64,000 bases of DNA from the NCBI GenBank assembly GCA_018105865.1, contig CM030851.1, forward strand, positions 12,824,904-12,888,903, in the 5' to 3' direction. Shown here one piece after another: positions 1 through 14,151 of the stretch (the first letter of the stretch is position 1; every line of letters begins with the position of its first letter). The position numbers and the translations under genes were made by a program. This DNA is from Metaphire vulgaris (Eukaryota; Annelida; Clitellata; Crassiclitellata; Megascolecidae). Under the pieces are notes generated by a model. It searched no databases. It was not told the DNA's origin and saw only the letters and a list, made by a program, of their open reading frames with translations.

Positions 1-3000
1 ATGGTTTGACTCAGCTAAGCTGGGGATACACGAAAATGTGGTTTTAATTTGTTTCATCACTCTTCTGACTTTTGCATAGCAGCCTACTGTAGCACTAATA
101 TATGCATTGTCCAATGTCAAAGAGGACATTAATTATATAATATTTTTGTGGTCTATAGAACTTGTCATACAAGAAACCAGCTCTCTTAAACCCCTTCTTA
201 TCTCTCGTCTGATTTTTTAGACATTTAACAAAGAACAGATTGCTGAAAGACTTTGTATAGTGTTGTCAAATGGATCATTTTCGTGGCATTTGAAAGCTCT
301 AGAAAAAAATTGAGGCAGAATATATTGACAATTCTAGTATGGTTTGACTCAGCTAAGCTGGGGATACACGAAAATGTGGTTTTAATTTGTTTCATCACTC
401 TTCTGACTTTTGCATATCAGCCTACTGTAGCACTAATATATGCATTGTCCAATGACAAAGAGGTTATTAATTATATAATATTTTTGTGGTCTATAGAACT
501 TGTCATACAAGAAACCAGCTCTCTTAAAGCCCTTCTTATCTCTCATTCTGATTTTTTAGACATTTGACAAAGAACAGATTTCTGAAAGACTTTGTATAGT
601 GTTGTTTCAAATGGATTTTTTTGGCATTTTGAAAGCTCTAGAAAAAATTGAGACAGAATATATTGACAATTCTAGTATGGTTTGACTCAGCTAAGCTGGG
701 GATACACGAAAATGTGGTTTTAATTTGTTTCATCACTCTTCTGACTTTTGCATATCAGCCTACTGTAGCACTAATATATGCATTGTCCAATGTCAAAGAG
801 GACATTAATTATATAATATTTTTGTGGGTCTATAGAACTTGTCATACAAGAAACCAGCTCTCTTAAACCCCTTCTTATCTCTCGTTCGATTTTTTAGACA
901 TTTAACAAAGAACAGATTGCTGAAAGACTTTGTAGGCCTATAGTGTTGTTTCAAATGGATCACCATTTTTCGGGGCATTTGAAATGCTCTAGAAAAAAAT
1001 TGAGGCAGAATATATTGACAATTTAGTATGGTTTGACTCAGCTAAGCTGGGGATACACGAAAATGTGGTTTTAATTTGTTTCATCACTCTTCTGACTTTT
1101 GCATATCAGCCTACTGTAGCACTAATATATGCATTGTCCAATGTCAAAGAGGACATTAATTATATAATATTTTTGTGGTCTATAGAACTTGTCATACAAG
1201 AAACCAGCTCTCTTAAACCCCTTCTTATCTCTCGTTCGATTTTTTAGACATTTAACAAAGAACAGATTGCTGAAAGACTTTGTAGGCCTATAGTGTTTCA
1301 AATGGATCACCATTTTCGGGGCATTTTGAATGCTCTAGAAAAAAATTGAGGCAGAATATATTGACAATTTAGTATGGTTTGACTCAGCTAAGCTGGGGAT
1401 ACACGAAAATGTGGTTTTAATTTGTTTCATCACTCTTCTGACTTTTGCATATCAGCCTACTGTAGCACTAATATATGCATTGTCCAATGTCAAAGAGGAC
1501 ATTAATTATATAATATTTTTGTGGTCTATAGAACTTGTCATACAAGAAACCAGCTCTCTTAAAGCCCCTTCTTATCTCTCGTTGATTTTTTAGACATTTA
1601 ACAAAGAACAGATTGCTGAAAGACTTTGTAGGCCTATAGTGTTGTTTCAAATGGATCACCATTTTCGGGGCATTTTGAAAGCTCTAGAAAAAATTGAGGC
1701 AGAATATATTGACAATTTAGTATGGTTTGACTCAGCTAGGCTGGGGATACACGAAAATGTGGCTTTAATTTGTTTCATCACTCTTCTGACTTTTGCATAT
1801 CAGCCTACTGTAGCACTAATATATGCGTTGTCCAATGTAAAAAACAGGTTATCAATTATATAATATTTTTGTGGTCTATAGAACTTGTCATACAAGAAAC
1901 CAGCTCTCTTAAAGCCCTTCTTATCTCTCGTTCGATTTTTTAGACATTTGACAAAGAACAGATTTCTGAAAGACTTTTGTATAGTGTTGTTTGGATCACC
2001 ATTTGGCGGGCATTTCAAAGCTCTAGAAAAAAATTGAGACAGAATATATTGACAATTCTAGTATGGTTTGACTCAGCTAAGCTGGGGATACACGAAAATG
2101 TGGTTTTAATTTGTTTCATCACTCTTCTGACTTTTGCATAGCAGCCTACTGTAGCACTAATATATGCATTGTCCAATGTCAAACAGGTTATCAATTATAT
2201 AATATTTTTGTGGTCTATAGAACTTGTCATACAAGAAACCAGCTCTCTTAAACCCTTCTTATCTCTCGTTCGATTTTTTAGACATTTAACAAAGAACAGA
2301 TTGCTGAAAGACTTTTAGGCCTATAGTGTTTTCAAATGGATCACCATTTTTCGGGGCATTTCTGAATGCTCTAGAATAAAATTGAGGCAGAATATATTGA
2401 CAATTCTAGTATGGTTTGACTCAGCTAAGCTGGGGATACACGAAAATGTGGTTTTAATTTGTTTCATCACTCTTCTGACTTTTTTTGCATATCAGCCTAC
2501 TGTAGCACTAATATATGCATTGTCCAATGTCAAAGAGGACATTAATTATATAATATTTTTGTGGTCTATAGAACTTGTCATACAAGAAACCAGCTCTCTT
2601 AAAGCCCTTCTTATCTCTCGTCTGATTTTTTAGACATTTGACAGAGAACAGATTTCTGAAAGACTTTGTATAGTGTTGTTTCATTTTCGTGGCATTTTGA
2701 AAGCTCTAGAAAAAATTGAGACAGAATATATTGACAATTTAGTATGGTTTGACTCAGCTAAGCTGGGGATACACGAAAATGTGGTTTTAATTTGTTTCAT
2801 CACTCTTCTGACTTTTGCATAGCAGCCACTGTAGCACTAATATATGCATTGTCCAATGTCAAACAGGTTATTAATTATATAATATTTTTGTGGTCTATAG
2901 AACTTGTCATACAAGAAACCAGCTCTCTTAAAACCCCTTCTTATCTCTCGTCTGATTTTTTTAGACATTTAACAAAGAACAGATTGCTGAAAGACTTTGT

Positions 3001-6000
3001 AGGCCTATAGTGTTGTTTCAAATGGATCACCATTTTTCGGGGCATTTTGAAATGCTCTAGAAAAAAATTGAGGCAGAATATATTGACAATTCTAGTACGG
3101 TTTGACTCAGCTAAGCTGGGGATACACGAAAATGTGGTTTTAATTTGTTTCATCACTCTTCTGACTTTTGCATATCAGCCTACTGTAGCACTAATATATG
3201 CATTGTCCGATGTCAAAGAGGACATTAATTATATAATATTTTTGTGGTCTATAGAACTTGTCATACAAGAAACCAGCTCTCTTAAAGCCCTTCTTATCTC
3301 TCGTTCGATTTTTTAGACATTTAACATAGAACAGATTGCTGAAAGACTTTGTAGGCCTATAGTGTCGTTTCAAATGGATCACCATTTCTCGGGGCATTTT
3401 GAATGCTCTAGAAAAACATTGAGACAGAATATATTGACAATTCTAGTACGGTTTGACTCAGCTAAGCTGGGGATACACGAAAATGTGGTTTTAATTTGTT
3501 TCATCACTCTTCTGACTTTTGCATATCAGCCTACTGTAGCACTAATATATGCATTGTCCAATGTCAAAGAGGTTATTAATTATATAATATTTTTGTGGTC
3601 TATAGAACTTGTCATACAAGAAACCAGCTCTCTTAAACCCCTTCTTATCTCTCTCGTCTCGATTTTTTAGACATTTAACAAAGAACAGATTGCTGAAAGA
3701 CTTTGTAGGCCTATAGTGTTGTTTCAAATGGATCACCATTTTTCGGGGCATTTCGAATGCTCTAGAAAAAATTGAGGCAGAATATATTGACAATTCTAGT
3801 ATGGTTTGACTCAGCTAAGCTGGGGATATACACGAAAATGTGGTTTTAATTTGTTTCATCACTCTTCTGACTTTTGCATATCAGCCTACTGTAGCACTAA
3901 TATATGCATTGTCCAATGTCAAAGAGGTTATTAATTATATAATATTTTTGTGGTCTATAGAACTTGTCATACAAGAAACCAGCTCTCTTAAACCCCTTCT
4001 TATCTCTCTCGTCTCGATTTTTTAGACATTTAACAAAGAACAGATTGCTGAAAGACTTTGTAGGCCTATAGTGTGTTTCAAAATGGATCACCATTTTCGG
4101 GGCATTTTGAATGCTCTAGAAAAAAATTGAGGCAGAATATATTGACAATTCTAGTATGGTTTGACTCAGCTAAGCTGGGGATACACGAAAATGTGGTTTT
4201 AATTTGTTTCATCACTCTTCTGACTTTTGCATATCAGCCTACTGTAGCACTAATATATGCATTGTCCAATGTCAAAGAGGTTATTAATTATATAATATTT
4301 TTGTGGTCTATAGAACTTGTCATACAAGAAACCAGCTCTCTTAAAGCCCTTCTTATCTCTCGTTCGATTTTTTAGACATTTGACAAAGAACAGATTTCTG
4401 AAAGACTTTTTGTATAGTGTTGTTTCAAATGGATGGCATTTTTCGGGGCATTTGAAAGCTCTAGAAAAAAATTGAGACAGAATATATTGACAATTTAGTA
4501 TGGTTTGACTCAGCTAAGCTGGGGATACACGAAATGTGGTTTTAATTTGTTTCATCACTCTTCTGACTTTTGCATAGCAGCCTACTGTAGCACTAATATA
4601 TGCATTGTCCAATGTCAAACAGGTTATTAATTATATAATATTTTTGTGGTCTATAGAACTTGTCATACAAGAAACCAGCTCTTTAAACCCCTTCTTATCT
4701 CTCGCTCGATTTTTTAGACATTTAACAAAGAACAGATTGCTGAAAGACTTTGTAGGCCTATAGTGTTGTTTCAAATGGATCACCATTTTTCGGGGCATTT
4801 CGAATGCTCTAGAATAAAATTGAGGCAGAATATATTGACAATTTAGTATGGTTTGACTCAGCTAAGCTGGGGATACACGAAAATGTGGTTTTAATTTGTT
4901 TCATCACTCTTCTGACTTTTGCATAGCAGCCTACTGTAGCACTAATATATGCATTGTCCAATGTCAAACAGGACATTAATTATATAATATTTTTTGTGGT
5001 CTATAGAACTTGTCATACAAGAAACCAGCTCTCTTAAAGCCCTTCTTATCTCTCGTCTGAATTTTTAGACATTTGACAAAGAACAGATTGCTGAAAGACT
5101 TTTGTATAGTGTTGTTTCAAATGGATCACCATTTTCGTGGCATTTGAAAGCTCTAGAAAAAAATTGAGACAGAATATATTGACAATTTAGTATGGTTTGA
5201 CTCAGCTAAGCTGGGGATACACGAAAATGTGGTTTTAATTTGTTTCATCACTCTTCTGACTTTTGCATAGCAGCCTACTGTAGCACTAATATATGCATTG
5301 TCCAATGACAAACAGGTTATTAATTATATAATATTTTTGTGGTCTATAGAACTTGTCATACAAGAAACCAGCTCTCTTAAACCCCTTCTTATCTCTCGTC
5401 TCGATTTTTTAGACATTTAACAAAGAACAGATTGCTGAAAGACTTTGTAGGCCTATAGTGTCATTTCAAATGGATCACCATTTTTCGGGGCATTTTGAAT
5501 GCTCTAGAATAAAATTGAGGCAGAATATATTGACAATTTAGTATGGTTTGACTCAGCTAAGCTGGGGATACACGAAAATGTGGTTTTAATTTGTTTCATC
5601 ACTCTTCTGACTTTTGCATATCAGCCTACTGTAGCACTAATATATGCATTGTCCAATGTCAAAGAGGTTATTAATTATATAATATTTTTGTGGTCTATAG
5701 AACTTGTCATACAAGAAACCAGCTCTCTTAAACCCCTTCTTATGTCTCTTTCGATTTTTTAGACATTTAACAAAGAACAGATTGCTGAAAGACTTTGTAG
5801 GCCTATAGTGTTGTTTCAAATGGATCACCATTTTCGGGGCATTTTGAAAGCTCTAGAAAAAAAAATTGAGGCAGAATATATTGACAATTTAGTATGGTTT
5901 GACTCAGCTAAGCTGGGGATACACGAAAATGTGGTTTTAATTTGTTTCATCACTCTTCTGACTTTTGCATATCAGCCTACTGTAGCACTAATATATGCAT

Positions 6001-9000
6001 TGTCCTATGTCAAAGAGGACATTAATTATATAATATTTTTGTGGTCTATAGAACTTGTCATACAAGAAACCAGCTCTCTTAAAACCCTTCTTATCTCTCG
6101 TTCGATTTTTTAGACATTTAACAAAGAACAGATTGCTGAAAGACTTTGTAGGCCTATAGTGTTGTTTCAAATGGATCACCATTTTCGGGGCATTTCTGAA
6201 TGCTCTAGAAAAAATTGAGACAGAATATATTGACAATTTAGTATGGTTTGACTCAGCTAAGCTGGGGATACACGAAAATGTGGTTTTAATTTGTTTCATC
6301 ACTCTTCTGACTTTTGCATATCAGCCTACTGTAGCACTAATATATGCATTGTCCAATGTCAAAAGAGGTTACATTAATTATATAATATTTTTGTGGTCTA
6401 TAGAACTTGTCATACAAGAAACCAGCTCTCTTAAACCCCTTCTTATCTCTCGTTCGATTTTTTAGACATTTAACAAAGAACAGATTGCTGAAAGACTTTT
6501 AGGCCTATAGTGTTGTTTCAAATGGATCACCATTTTCGTGGCATTTTGAAATGCTCTAGAAAAAAATTGAGACAGAATATATTGACAATTTAGTATGGTT
6601 TGACTCAGCTAAGCTGGGGATACACGAAAATGTGGTTTTAATTTGTTTCATCACTCTTCTGACTTTTGCATATCAGCCTACTGTAGCACTAATATATGCA
6701 TTGTCCAATGTCAAAGAGGACATTAATTATATAATATTTTTGTGGTCTATAGAACTTGTCATACAAGAAACCAGCTCTCTTAAACCCCTTCTTATCTCTC
6801 GTCTCGATTTTTTAGACATTTAACAAAGAACAGATTGCTGAAAGACTTTTAGGCCTATAGTGTGTGTTTCAAATGGATCACCATTTTCGGGGCATTTGAA
6901 TGCTCTAGAAAAAATTGAGGCAGAATATATTGACAATTTAGTATGGTTTGACTCAGCTAAGCTGGGGATACACGAAAATGTGGTTTTAATTTGTTTCATC
7001 ACTCTTCTGACTTTTGCATATCAGCCTACTGTAGCACTAATATATGCATTGTCCAATGTCAAAAACAGGTTATTAATTATATAATATTTTTGTGGTCTAT
7101 AGAACTTGTCATACAAGAAACCAGCTCTCTTAAAACCCTTTCTTATCTCTCGTTCGATTTTTTTAGACATTTAACAGAGAACAGATTGCTGAAAGACTTT
7201 GTATAGTGTGTTTCAAATGGATCACCATTTCGTGGCATTTTGAATGCTCTAGAAAAAAATTGAGGCAGAATATATTGACAATTTAGTATGGTTTGACTCA
7301 GCTAAGCTGGGGATACACGAAAATGTGGTTTTAATTTGTTTCATCACTCTTCTGACTTTTGCATAGCAGCCTACTGTAGCACTAATATATGCATTGTCCA
7401 ATGTCAAACAGGTTATTAATTATATAATATTTTTGTGGTCTATAGAACTTGTCATACAAGAAACCAGCTCTTAAAACCCCTTCTTATCTCTCGTTCGATT
7501 TTTTAGACATTTAACAAAGAACAGATTGCTGAAAGACTTTGTAGGCCTATAGTGTTGTTTCAAATGGATCACCATTTTCGGGGCATTTGAATGCTCTAGA
7601 ATAAAATTGAGGCAGAATATATTGACAATTTAGTATGGTTTGACTCAGCTAAGCTGGGGATACACGAAAATGTGGTTTTAATTTGTTTCATCACTCTTCT
7701 GACTTTTGCATATCAGCCTACTGTAGCACTAATACTAATATATGCATTGTCCAATGTAAAAAAACAGGTTATCAATTATATAATATTTTTGTGGTCTATA
7801 GAACTTGTCATACAAGAAACCAGCTCTCTAAAACCCCTTCTTATCTCTCTTCTGAATTTTTAGACATTTGACAGAGAACAGATTTCTGAAAGACTTTGTA
7901 TAGTGTTGTTTCATTTGGATGGCATTTTGAAAGCTCTAGAAAAAATTGAGGCAGAATATATTGACAATTTAGTATGGTTTGACTCAGCTAAGCTGGGGAT
8001 ACACGAAAATGTGGTTTTAATTTGTTTCATCACTCTTCTGACTTTTGCATAGCAGCCTACTGTAGCACTAATATATGCATTGTCCAATGTCAAAGAGGAC
8101 ATTAATTATATAATATTTTTGTGGTCTATAGAACTTGTCATACAAGAAACCAGCTCTCTTAAAGCCCTTCTTATCTCTCTTTCGAATTTTTAGACATTAA
8201 CAAAGAACAGATTGCTGAAAGACTTTGTAGGCCTATAGTGTCGTTTCAAATGGATCACCATTTTCGGGGCATTTTGAATGCTCTAGAATAAAATTGAGGC
8301 AGAATATATTGACAATTTAGTATGGTTTGACTCAGCTAGGCTGGGGATACACGAAAATGTGGTTTTAATTTGTTTCATCACTCTTCTGACTTTTGCATAT
8401 CAGCCTACTGTAGCACTAATATATGCATTGTCCAATGTCAAACAGGTTATCAATTATATAATATTTTTGTGGTCTATAGAACTTGTCATACAAGAAACCA
8501 GCTCTCTTAAAGCCCTTCTTATCTCTCGTCTGATTTTTTAGACATTTGACAGAGAACAGATTTCTGAAAGACTTTGTATAGTGTTGTTTCATCACCATTT
8601 TCGTGGCATTTTGAAAGCTCTAGAAAAAATTGAGACAGAATATATTGACAATTCTAGTATGGTTTGACTCAGCTAAGCTGGGGATACACGAAAATGTGGT
8701 TTTAATTTGTTTCATCACTCTTCTGACTTTTGCATAGCAGCCTACTGTAGCACTAATATATGCATTGTCCAATGTCAAACAGGTTATTAATTATATAATA
8801 TTTTTGTGGTCTATAGAACTTGTCATACAAGAAACCAGCTCTCTTAAAGCCCTTCTTATCTCTCGTTCGATTTTTTAGACATTTAACAAAGAACAGATTG
8901 CTGAAAGACTTTGTAGGCCTATAGTGTCGTTTCAAATGGATCACCATTTCTCGGGGCATTTCGAATGCTCTAGAATAAAATTGAGGCAGAATATATTGAC

Positions 9001-11826
9001 AATTCTAGTATGGTTTGACTCAGCTAGGCTGGGGATACACGAAAATGTGGCTTTAATTTGTTTCATCACTCTTCTGACTTTTGCATAGCAGCCTACTGTA
9101 GCACTAATATATGCGTTGTCCAATGTAAAAAAAACAGGTTATCAATTATATAATATTTTTGTGGTCTATAGAACTTGTCATACAAGAAACCAGCTCTCTT
9201 AAAGCCCTTCTCATCTCTCGTTCGAATTTTTAGACATTTGACAGAGAACAGATTTCTGAAAGACTTTGAATAGTGTTGTTTCATTTGGATGGCATTTTTG
9301 AAAGCATTTCTAGAAAAAAATTGAGACAGAATATATTGACAATTCTAGTATGGTTTGACTCAGCTAAGCTGGGGATACACGAAAATGTGGTTTTAATTTG
9401 TTTCATCACTCTTCTGACTTTTGCATAGCAGCCTACTGTAGCACTAATATATGCATTGTCCAATGACAAACAGGTTATCAATTATATAATATTTTTGTGG
9501 TCTATAGAACTTGTCATACAAGAAACCAGCTCTCTTAAACCCCTTCTTATCTCTCGTTCGATTTATTAGATATTTAACAAAGAACAGATTGCTGAAAGAC
9601 TTTGTAGGCCTATAGTGTCGTTTCAAATGGATCACCATTTTTCGGGGCATTTCGAATGCTCTAGAATAAAATTGAGGCAGAATATATTGACAATTCTAGT
9701 ATGGTTTGACTCAGCTAGGCTGGGGATACACGAAAATGTGGTTTTAATTTGTTTCATCACTCTTCTGACTTTTGCATATCAGCCTACTGTAGCACTAATA
9801 GTCTAATATATGCATTGTCCAATGTAAAAAAACAGGTTATCAATTATATAATATTTTTGTGGTCTATAGAACTTGTCATACAAGAAACCAGATCTCTTAA
9901 AGCCCTTCTTATCTCTCATTCGAATTTTTAGACATTTGACAGAGAACAGATTTCTGAAAGACTTTGTATAGTGTTGTTTCATTTTCGTGGCATTTCGAAA
10001 GCTCTAGGAAAAATTGAGGCAGAATATATTGACAATTCTAGTACGGTTTGATTCAGATAAGCTGGGGATACACGAAAATGTGGTTTTAATTTGTTTCATC
10101 ACTCTTCTGACTTTTGCATAGCAGCCCACTGTAGCACTAATATATGCATTGTCCAATGTCAAAGAGGACATTAATTATATAATATTTTTGTGGTCTATAG
10201 AACTTGTCATACAAGAAACCAGCTCTCTTAAACCCCTTCTTATCTCTCTTTCGATTTTTTAGACATTTAACAAAGAACAGATTGCTGAAAGACTTTGTAG
10301 GCCTATAGTGTCGTTTCAAATGGATCACCATTTCTCGGGGCATTTCGAATGCTCTAGAATAAAATGGAGGCAGAATATATTGACAATTCTAGTACGGTTT
10401 GACTCAGCTAAGCTGGGGATACACGAAAATGTGGTTTTAATTTGTTTCATCACTCTTCTGACTTTTGCATATCAACCTACTGTAGCACTAATATATATGC
10501 ATTGTCCAATGTCAAAGAGGACATTAATTATATAATATTTTTGTGGTCTATAGAACTGGTCATACAAAAAAACCAGCTCTCTTAAACCCCTTCCTATCTC
10601 TCCTTCGATTTTTTAGACATTTAACAAAGAACAGATTGCTGAAAGACTTTGTAGGCCTATAGTGTCGTTTCAAATGGATCACCATTTCTCGGGGCATTTT
10701 GAATGCTCTAGAAAAAAATTGAGACAGAATATATTGACAATTCTAGTATGGTTTGACTCAGCTAAGCTGGGGATACACGAAAATGTGGTTTTAATTTGTT
10801 TCATCACTCTTCTGACTTTTGCATATCAGCCTACTGTAGCACTAATATATGCAATGTCCAATGTAAAAAGAGACATTAATTATATAATATTTTTGTGGTC
10901 TATAGAACTTGTCATACAAGAAACCAGCTCTCTTAAACCCCTTCTTATCTCTCGTTCGATTTTTTAGACATTTAACAAAGAACAGATTGCTGAAAGACTT
11001 TGTAGGCCTATAGTGTCGTTTCAGATGGATCACCATTTTTCGGGGCATTTCGAATGCTCTAGAATAAAATTGAGGCAGAATATATTGACAATTCTAGTAT
11101 GGTTTGACTCAGCTAGGCTGGGGATACACGAAAATGTGGTTTTAATTTGTTTCATCACTCTTCTGACTTTTGCATATCAGCCTACTGTAGCACTAATATA
11201 TGCATTGTCCAATGTCAAAGAGGACATTAATTATATAATATTTTTGTGGTCTATAGAACTTGTCATACAAGAAACCAGCTCTCTTAAAGCCCTTCTTATC
11301 TCTCGTTTGAATTTTTAGACATTTGACAGAGAACAGATTTCTGAAAGACTTTGTATAGTGTTGTTTCATTTTCGTGGCATTTCGAAAGCTCTAGAAAAAA
11401 ATTGAGACAGAATATATTGACAATTCTAGTATGGTTTGACTCAGCTAAGCTGGGGATACACGAAAATGTGGTTTTAATTTGTTTCATCACTCTTCTGACT
11501 TTTGCATAGCAGCCTACTGTAGCACTAATATATGCAATGTCCAATGTCAAACAGGTTATTAATTATATAATATTTTTGTGGTCTATAGAACTTGTCATAC
11601 AAGAAACCAGCTCTCTTAAAGCCCTTCTTATCTCTCGTTCGATTTTTTAGATATTTAACAAAGAACAGATTGCTGAAAGACTTTGTAGGCCTATAGTGTC
11701 GTTTCAAATGGATCACCATTTCTCGGGGCATTTCGAATGCTCTAGAATAAAATTGAGGCAGAATATATTGACAATTCTAGTATGGTTTGACTCAGCTAGG
11801 CTGGGGATACACGAAATTGTGGCTTT
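1..11826. repeat. Tandem satellite array, ~345 bp monomer, ~34 copies
   Basis: The same AT-rich unit recurs head to tail. The landmark GGTTTGACTCAGCTA starts at 3, 341, 679, 1030, 1376, 1724, 2065, 2413 and 2746, and continues to about 11789, so spacing is about 333-351 bp. The array enters from the left edge and stops mid-monomer near 11826, where the sequence after GGATACACGAAATTG diverges. Two monomer classes can be told apart. Class A has TAGGCCTATAGTG and usually a GAGGCAG motif. Class B lacks GGCC (TTGTATAGTG), has ACATTTGAC, and usually GAGACAG. I count about 22 A and 12 B junctions. Each monomer carries a ~60-codon open frame on both strands, but many copies are broken by GCATAGCAG stops or indels, so I read the array as non-coding. 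Confidence 0.97.
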
Positions 11827-12033
11827 AAATATTTCAGTAAAAATTGGTATTTTCCCATCAAATAGATATATAAACATATGGTGAAAATTTCATGCATTTC
11901 TGAGATGGTGAGGTGGGGACCATTGGTTGAGTTGACACGGAATGACCCAGCTGCTTTCATGTACAGTACCATCGATGTATTGCTTGTCATTGGTAAGCAC
12001 AGATTATGGTGCCGTAAAATATTTTGGACAATT

Positions 12034-12114
12034 TTAACCCGTTAACTGGGCGCCCCGAGTAACGCTCGTCCATTTTACATTGAGTTACAAATAGTTGCCC
12101 AGTTAAGGGGTTAA
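12034..12114. mobile_element. TTAA-bounded ~80-bp MITE, copy 1
   Basis: It begins TTAACCCGTTAACTGGG and ends CCCAGTTAAGGGGTTAA, an inverted pair. The core reads CGTCCATTTTACATTGAG. It belongs to a family with seven other copies in this window. TTAA at both ends with CCC...GGG termini fits piggyBac-type target choice, which is an inference. Confidence 0.85.
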
Positions 12115-12130
12115 AAAGTAGTGGATGGCT

Positions 12131-13640
12131 GTCACTGATATCATCATCATCATCACACTCCATAGTCCATAAGGACCGTCGGAGCCAATGGTGTAAAAGT
12201 GCTCGCCCATGGCCCTTTCCTTTCTTTGGCCATGTATATCGCATTTTGGGTGGTGTCAAGTCCAGTCCATTCAAGAATGTCATCGATCCATCTTCTCTTT
12301 GGTCTTCCTCTTTTTCTCATACCATTTGACCTGCCCATCATCACTGTCTTTATTATTCTGTCATCCCTCATTCTGCAGATGTGTCCAAATATCGATAATT
12401 TTCTTTCTTTGATCTTCTCCACAACAGTCTTTGTTCGTCCCAGGTCTTTTTGTAATAGTATCATTTTTGATCATATCTTTATAACTTATTTTCAGCATTT
12501 TCCTATAACATTTCATTTCAAATGCGTTCAGTTTTAATCTGTCTTGTTTCTTCATGGTCCATGTCTCACATGCATACAGTAGGGTAGATATCACGCATGT
12601 GTCCATAATTCGCAATTTAATGTCTGTGCAAATGTTTTTACTTTTCCAGATCATGTTCAAATTGGCAAAAGTACTGCTTGCAATTCCAATCTGTCTTCTT
12701 ATCTCCTTGCTGCAGTCATTATCTTCGGTTATTAGACTTCCTAAGTAAATAAACTGATCAACACATTCCAACTTTTCACCATCAACATGTATTTGAACTC
12801 CTTTGTTGTTTCCCATCACCATCACTTTTGTTTTGCTTCTGTTAATAAGTAATCCATATTCTTTGCTGGTTTGGTATACCTCTGTGAGTTGCTTCTGCAG
12901 GTCTTCCTCACTCTCAGCCATTAGATCAATGTCATCAGCAAATCGTAGGTCTTTGATTTGCTGTCCCTGAATCATTACACCTCCTTGTGTTTTGGCCTCC
13001 ATTTTTTCCATAATGATTTCTAAGATGGCAATGAATAACAAAGGTGAAATCGGGTCTCCTTGTCGACTGCCAATAGTTGCTTTCACCCATTCACTCAGTC
13101 CTTGTTTTGTTTTTACCGCCATTTCTGACATATCATATAAACTTCTTATGGTTCTAATAAGTTTTTCTGGTGTTCCTAAACATGCCAGTGATCCCCACAG
13201 ACCTTCATGCCATATCGAATCAAATGCGTTTTTAAAATCGATGAAGCAATGATGTCTTCCTCTTTTTCACCATTGTTTTGTATCGCGCTTTTACAACAGT
13301 GTAGCGACCTCCTGTCAACCCTTCTCCTTTATCCGGGCTTGGGAGACCCAGCATGGTGTTTCAGGTTGGCCGTAGTGTGTTCTATCCGATTCACACCCGC
13401 CCTTTAAGCATACCTGCATGCTCTGCCTGCTTCCGCCTTCGATGCCTGCCTTCTTTCTACTAGAGGATGCCATCGTTGCCGTTGAGGACTTCACCCAAAC
13501 CCTGGGCTGGGGGTGCTTTCTGTCGTCGGCATTTCCTCCGACTGTCAAGTGTACCAAACCTTGCCCGTATGGGCTCTACTTATACCGGCAGATACTCGGT
13601 CACTGATATGACTTTACCTTATAATGATACCATTCAAACA
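12131..13640 (-). mobile_element. Degenerate RTE-like non-LTR retrotransposon (reverse transcriptase fragment)
   Basis: Read on the minus strand, about 13260 down to 12153 encodes a reverse transcriptase core in order: motif A (FIDFKNAFDSIWHEGLWG), motif B (GSRQGDPISPLLF), motif C (LRFADDIDLMAES), then the thumb and C-terminal region with YLGSLI, LLYACETWTM and a basic GRPKRRWIDDILEW tail. A frameshift near 12450 splits the C-terminal part into two frames, so the element is dead. The endonuclease domain and reverse transcriptase N-terminus are absent. About 13270-13640 is non-coding and could be 5' UTR joined by an internal deletion, or unrelated sequence. The 3' end lies near a short ATC run at 12140, typical of RTE tails. 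Confidence 0.85.
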
Positions 13641-13723
13641 GGTGTCTTCTCAATGTTATGAAGAGATGTGTACGATTGTTTAAGGGGGGAGGGTCAACTG
13701 TCTCTTGTTTGCTTCTTGTTTAG

Positions 13724-14078
13724 GCTCAAGTTGACGATGCGAACCCTCTGTTTATCTGCCTCCGACAATTTTCCAACTGGTTGCGGGAACTGAACGCGAC
13801 GAAAATGCTCACCTTTGGTTCCACTGGAGGCGCCGGAAAACCGACGGCATTTGTCACCTGGTCTGGTAAGGCATTGTCGGGTGATTTGTCCTGTGTTTTC
13901 TTCATATCTATGGTGAATTGTTGAATTTCTGTGGCGGTCATAACACATGATATTTGGTTTTTTTCATAATTTTCTGTCGGTGATGTTGTAGATATTATTG
14001 GGGAATGTTTGTGCATATAACAATACTTAGTAACAAGTTAGTTATTAACTCTTTGTAATTATTCCTCTGTCTTTTTTA

Positions 14079-14151
<73 letters not shown>

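Noticed and set aside
1..11826. About forty small open frames on both strands of the satellite as real genes
   Set aside because: They are repeats of one monomer, present on both strands, and sister monomers are broken by stops and indels of every length class.
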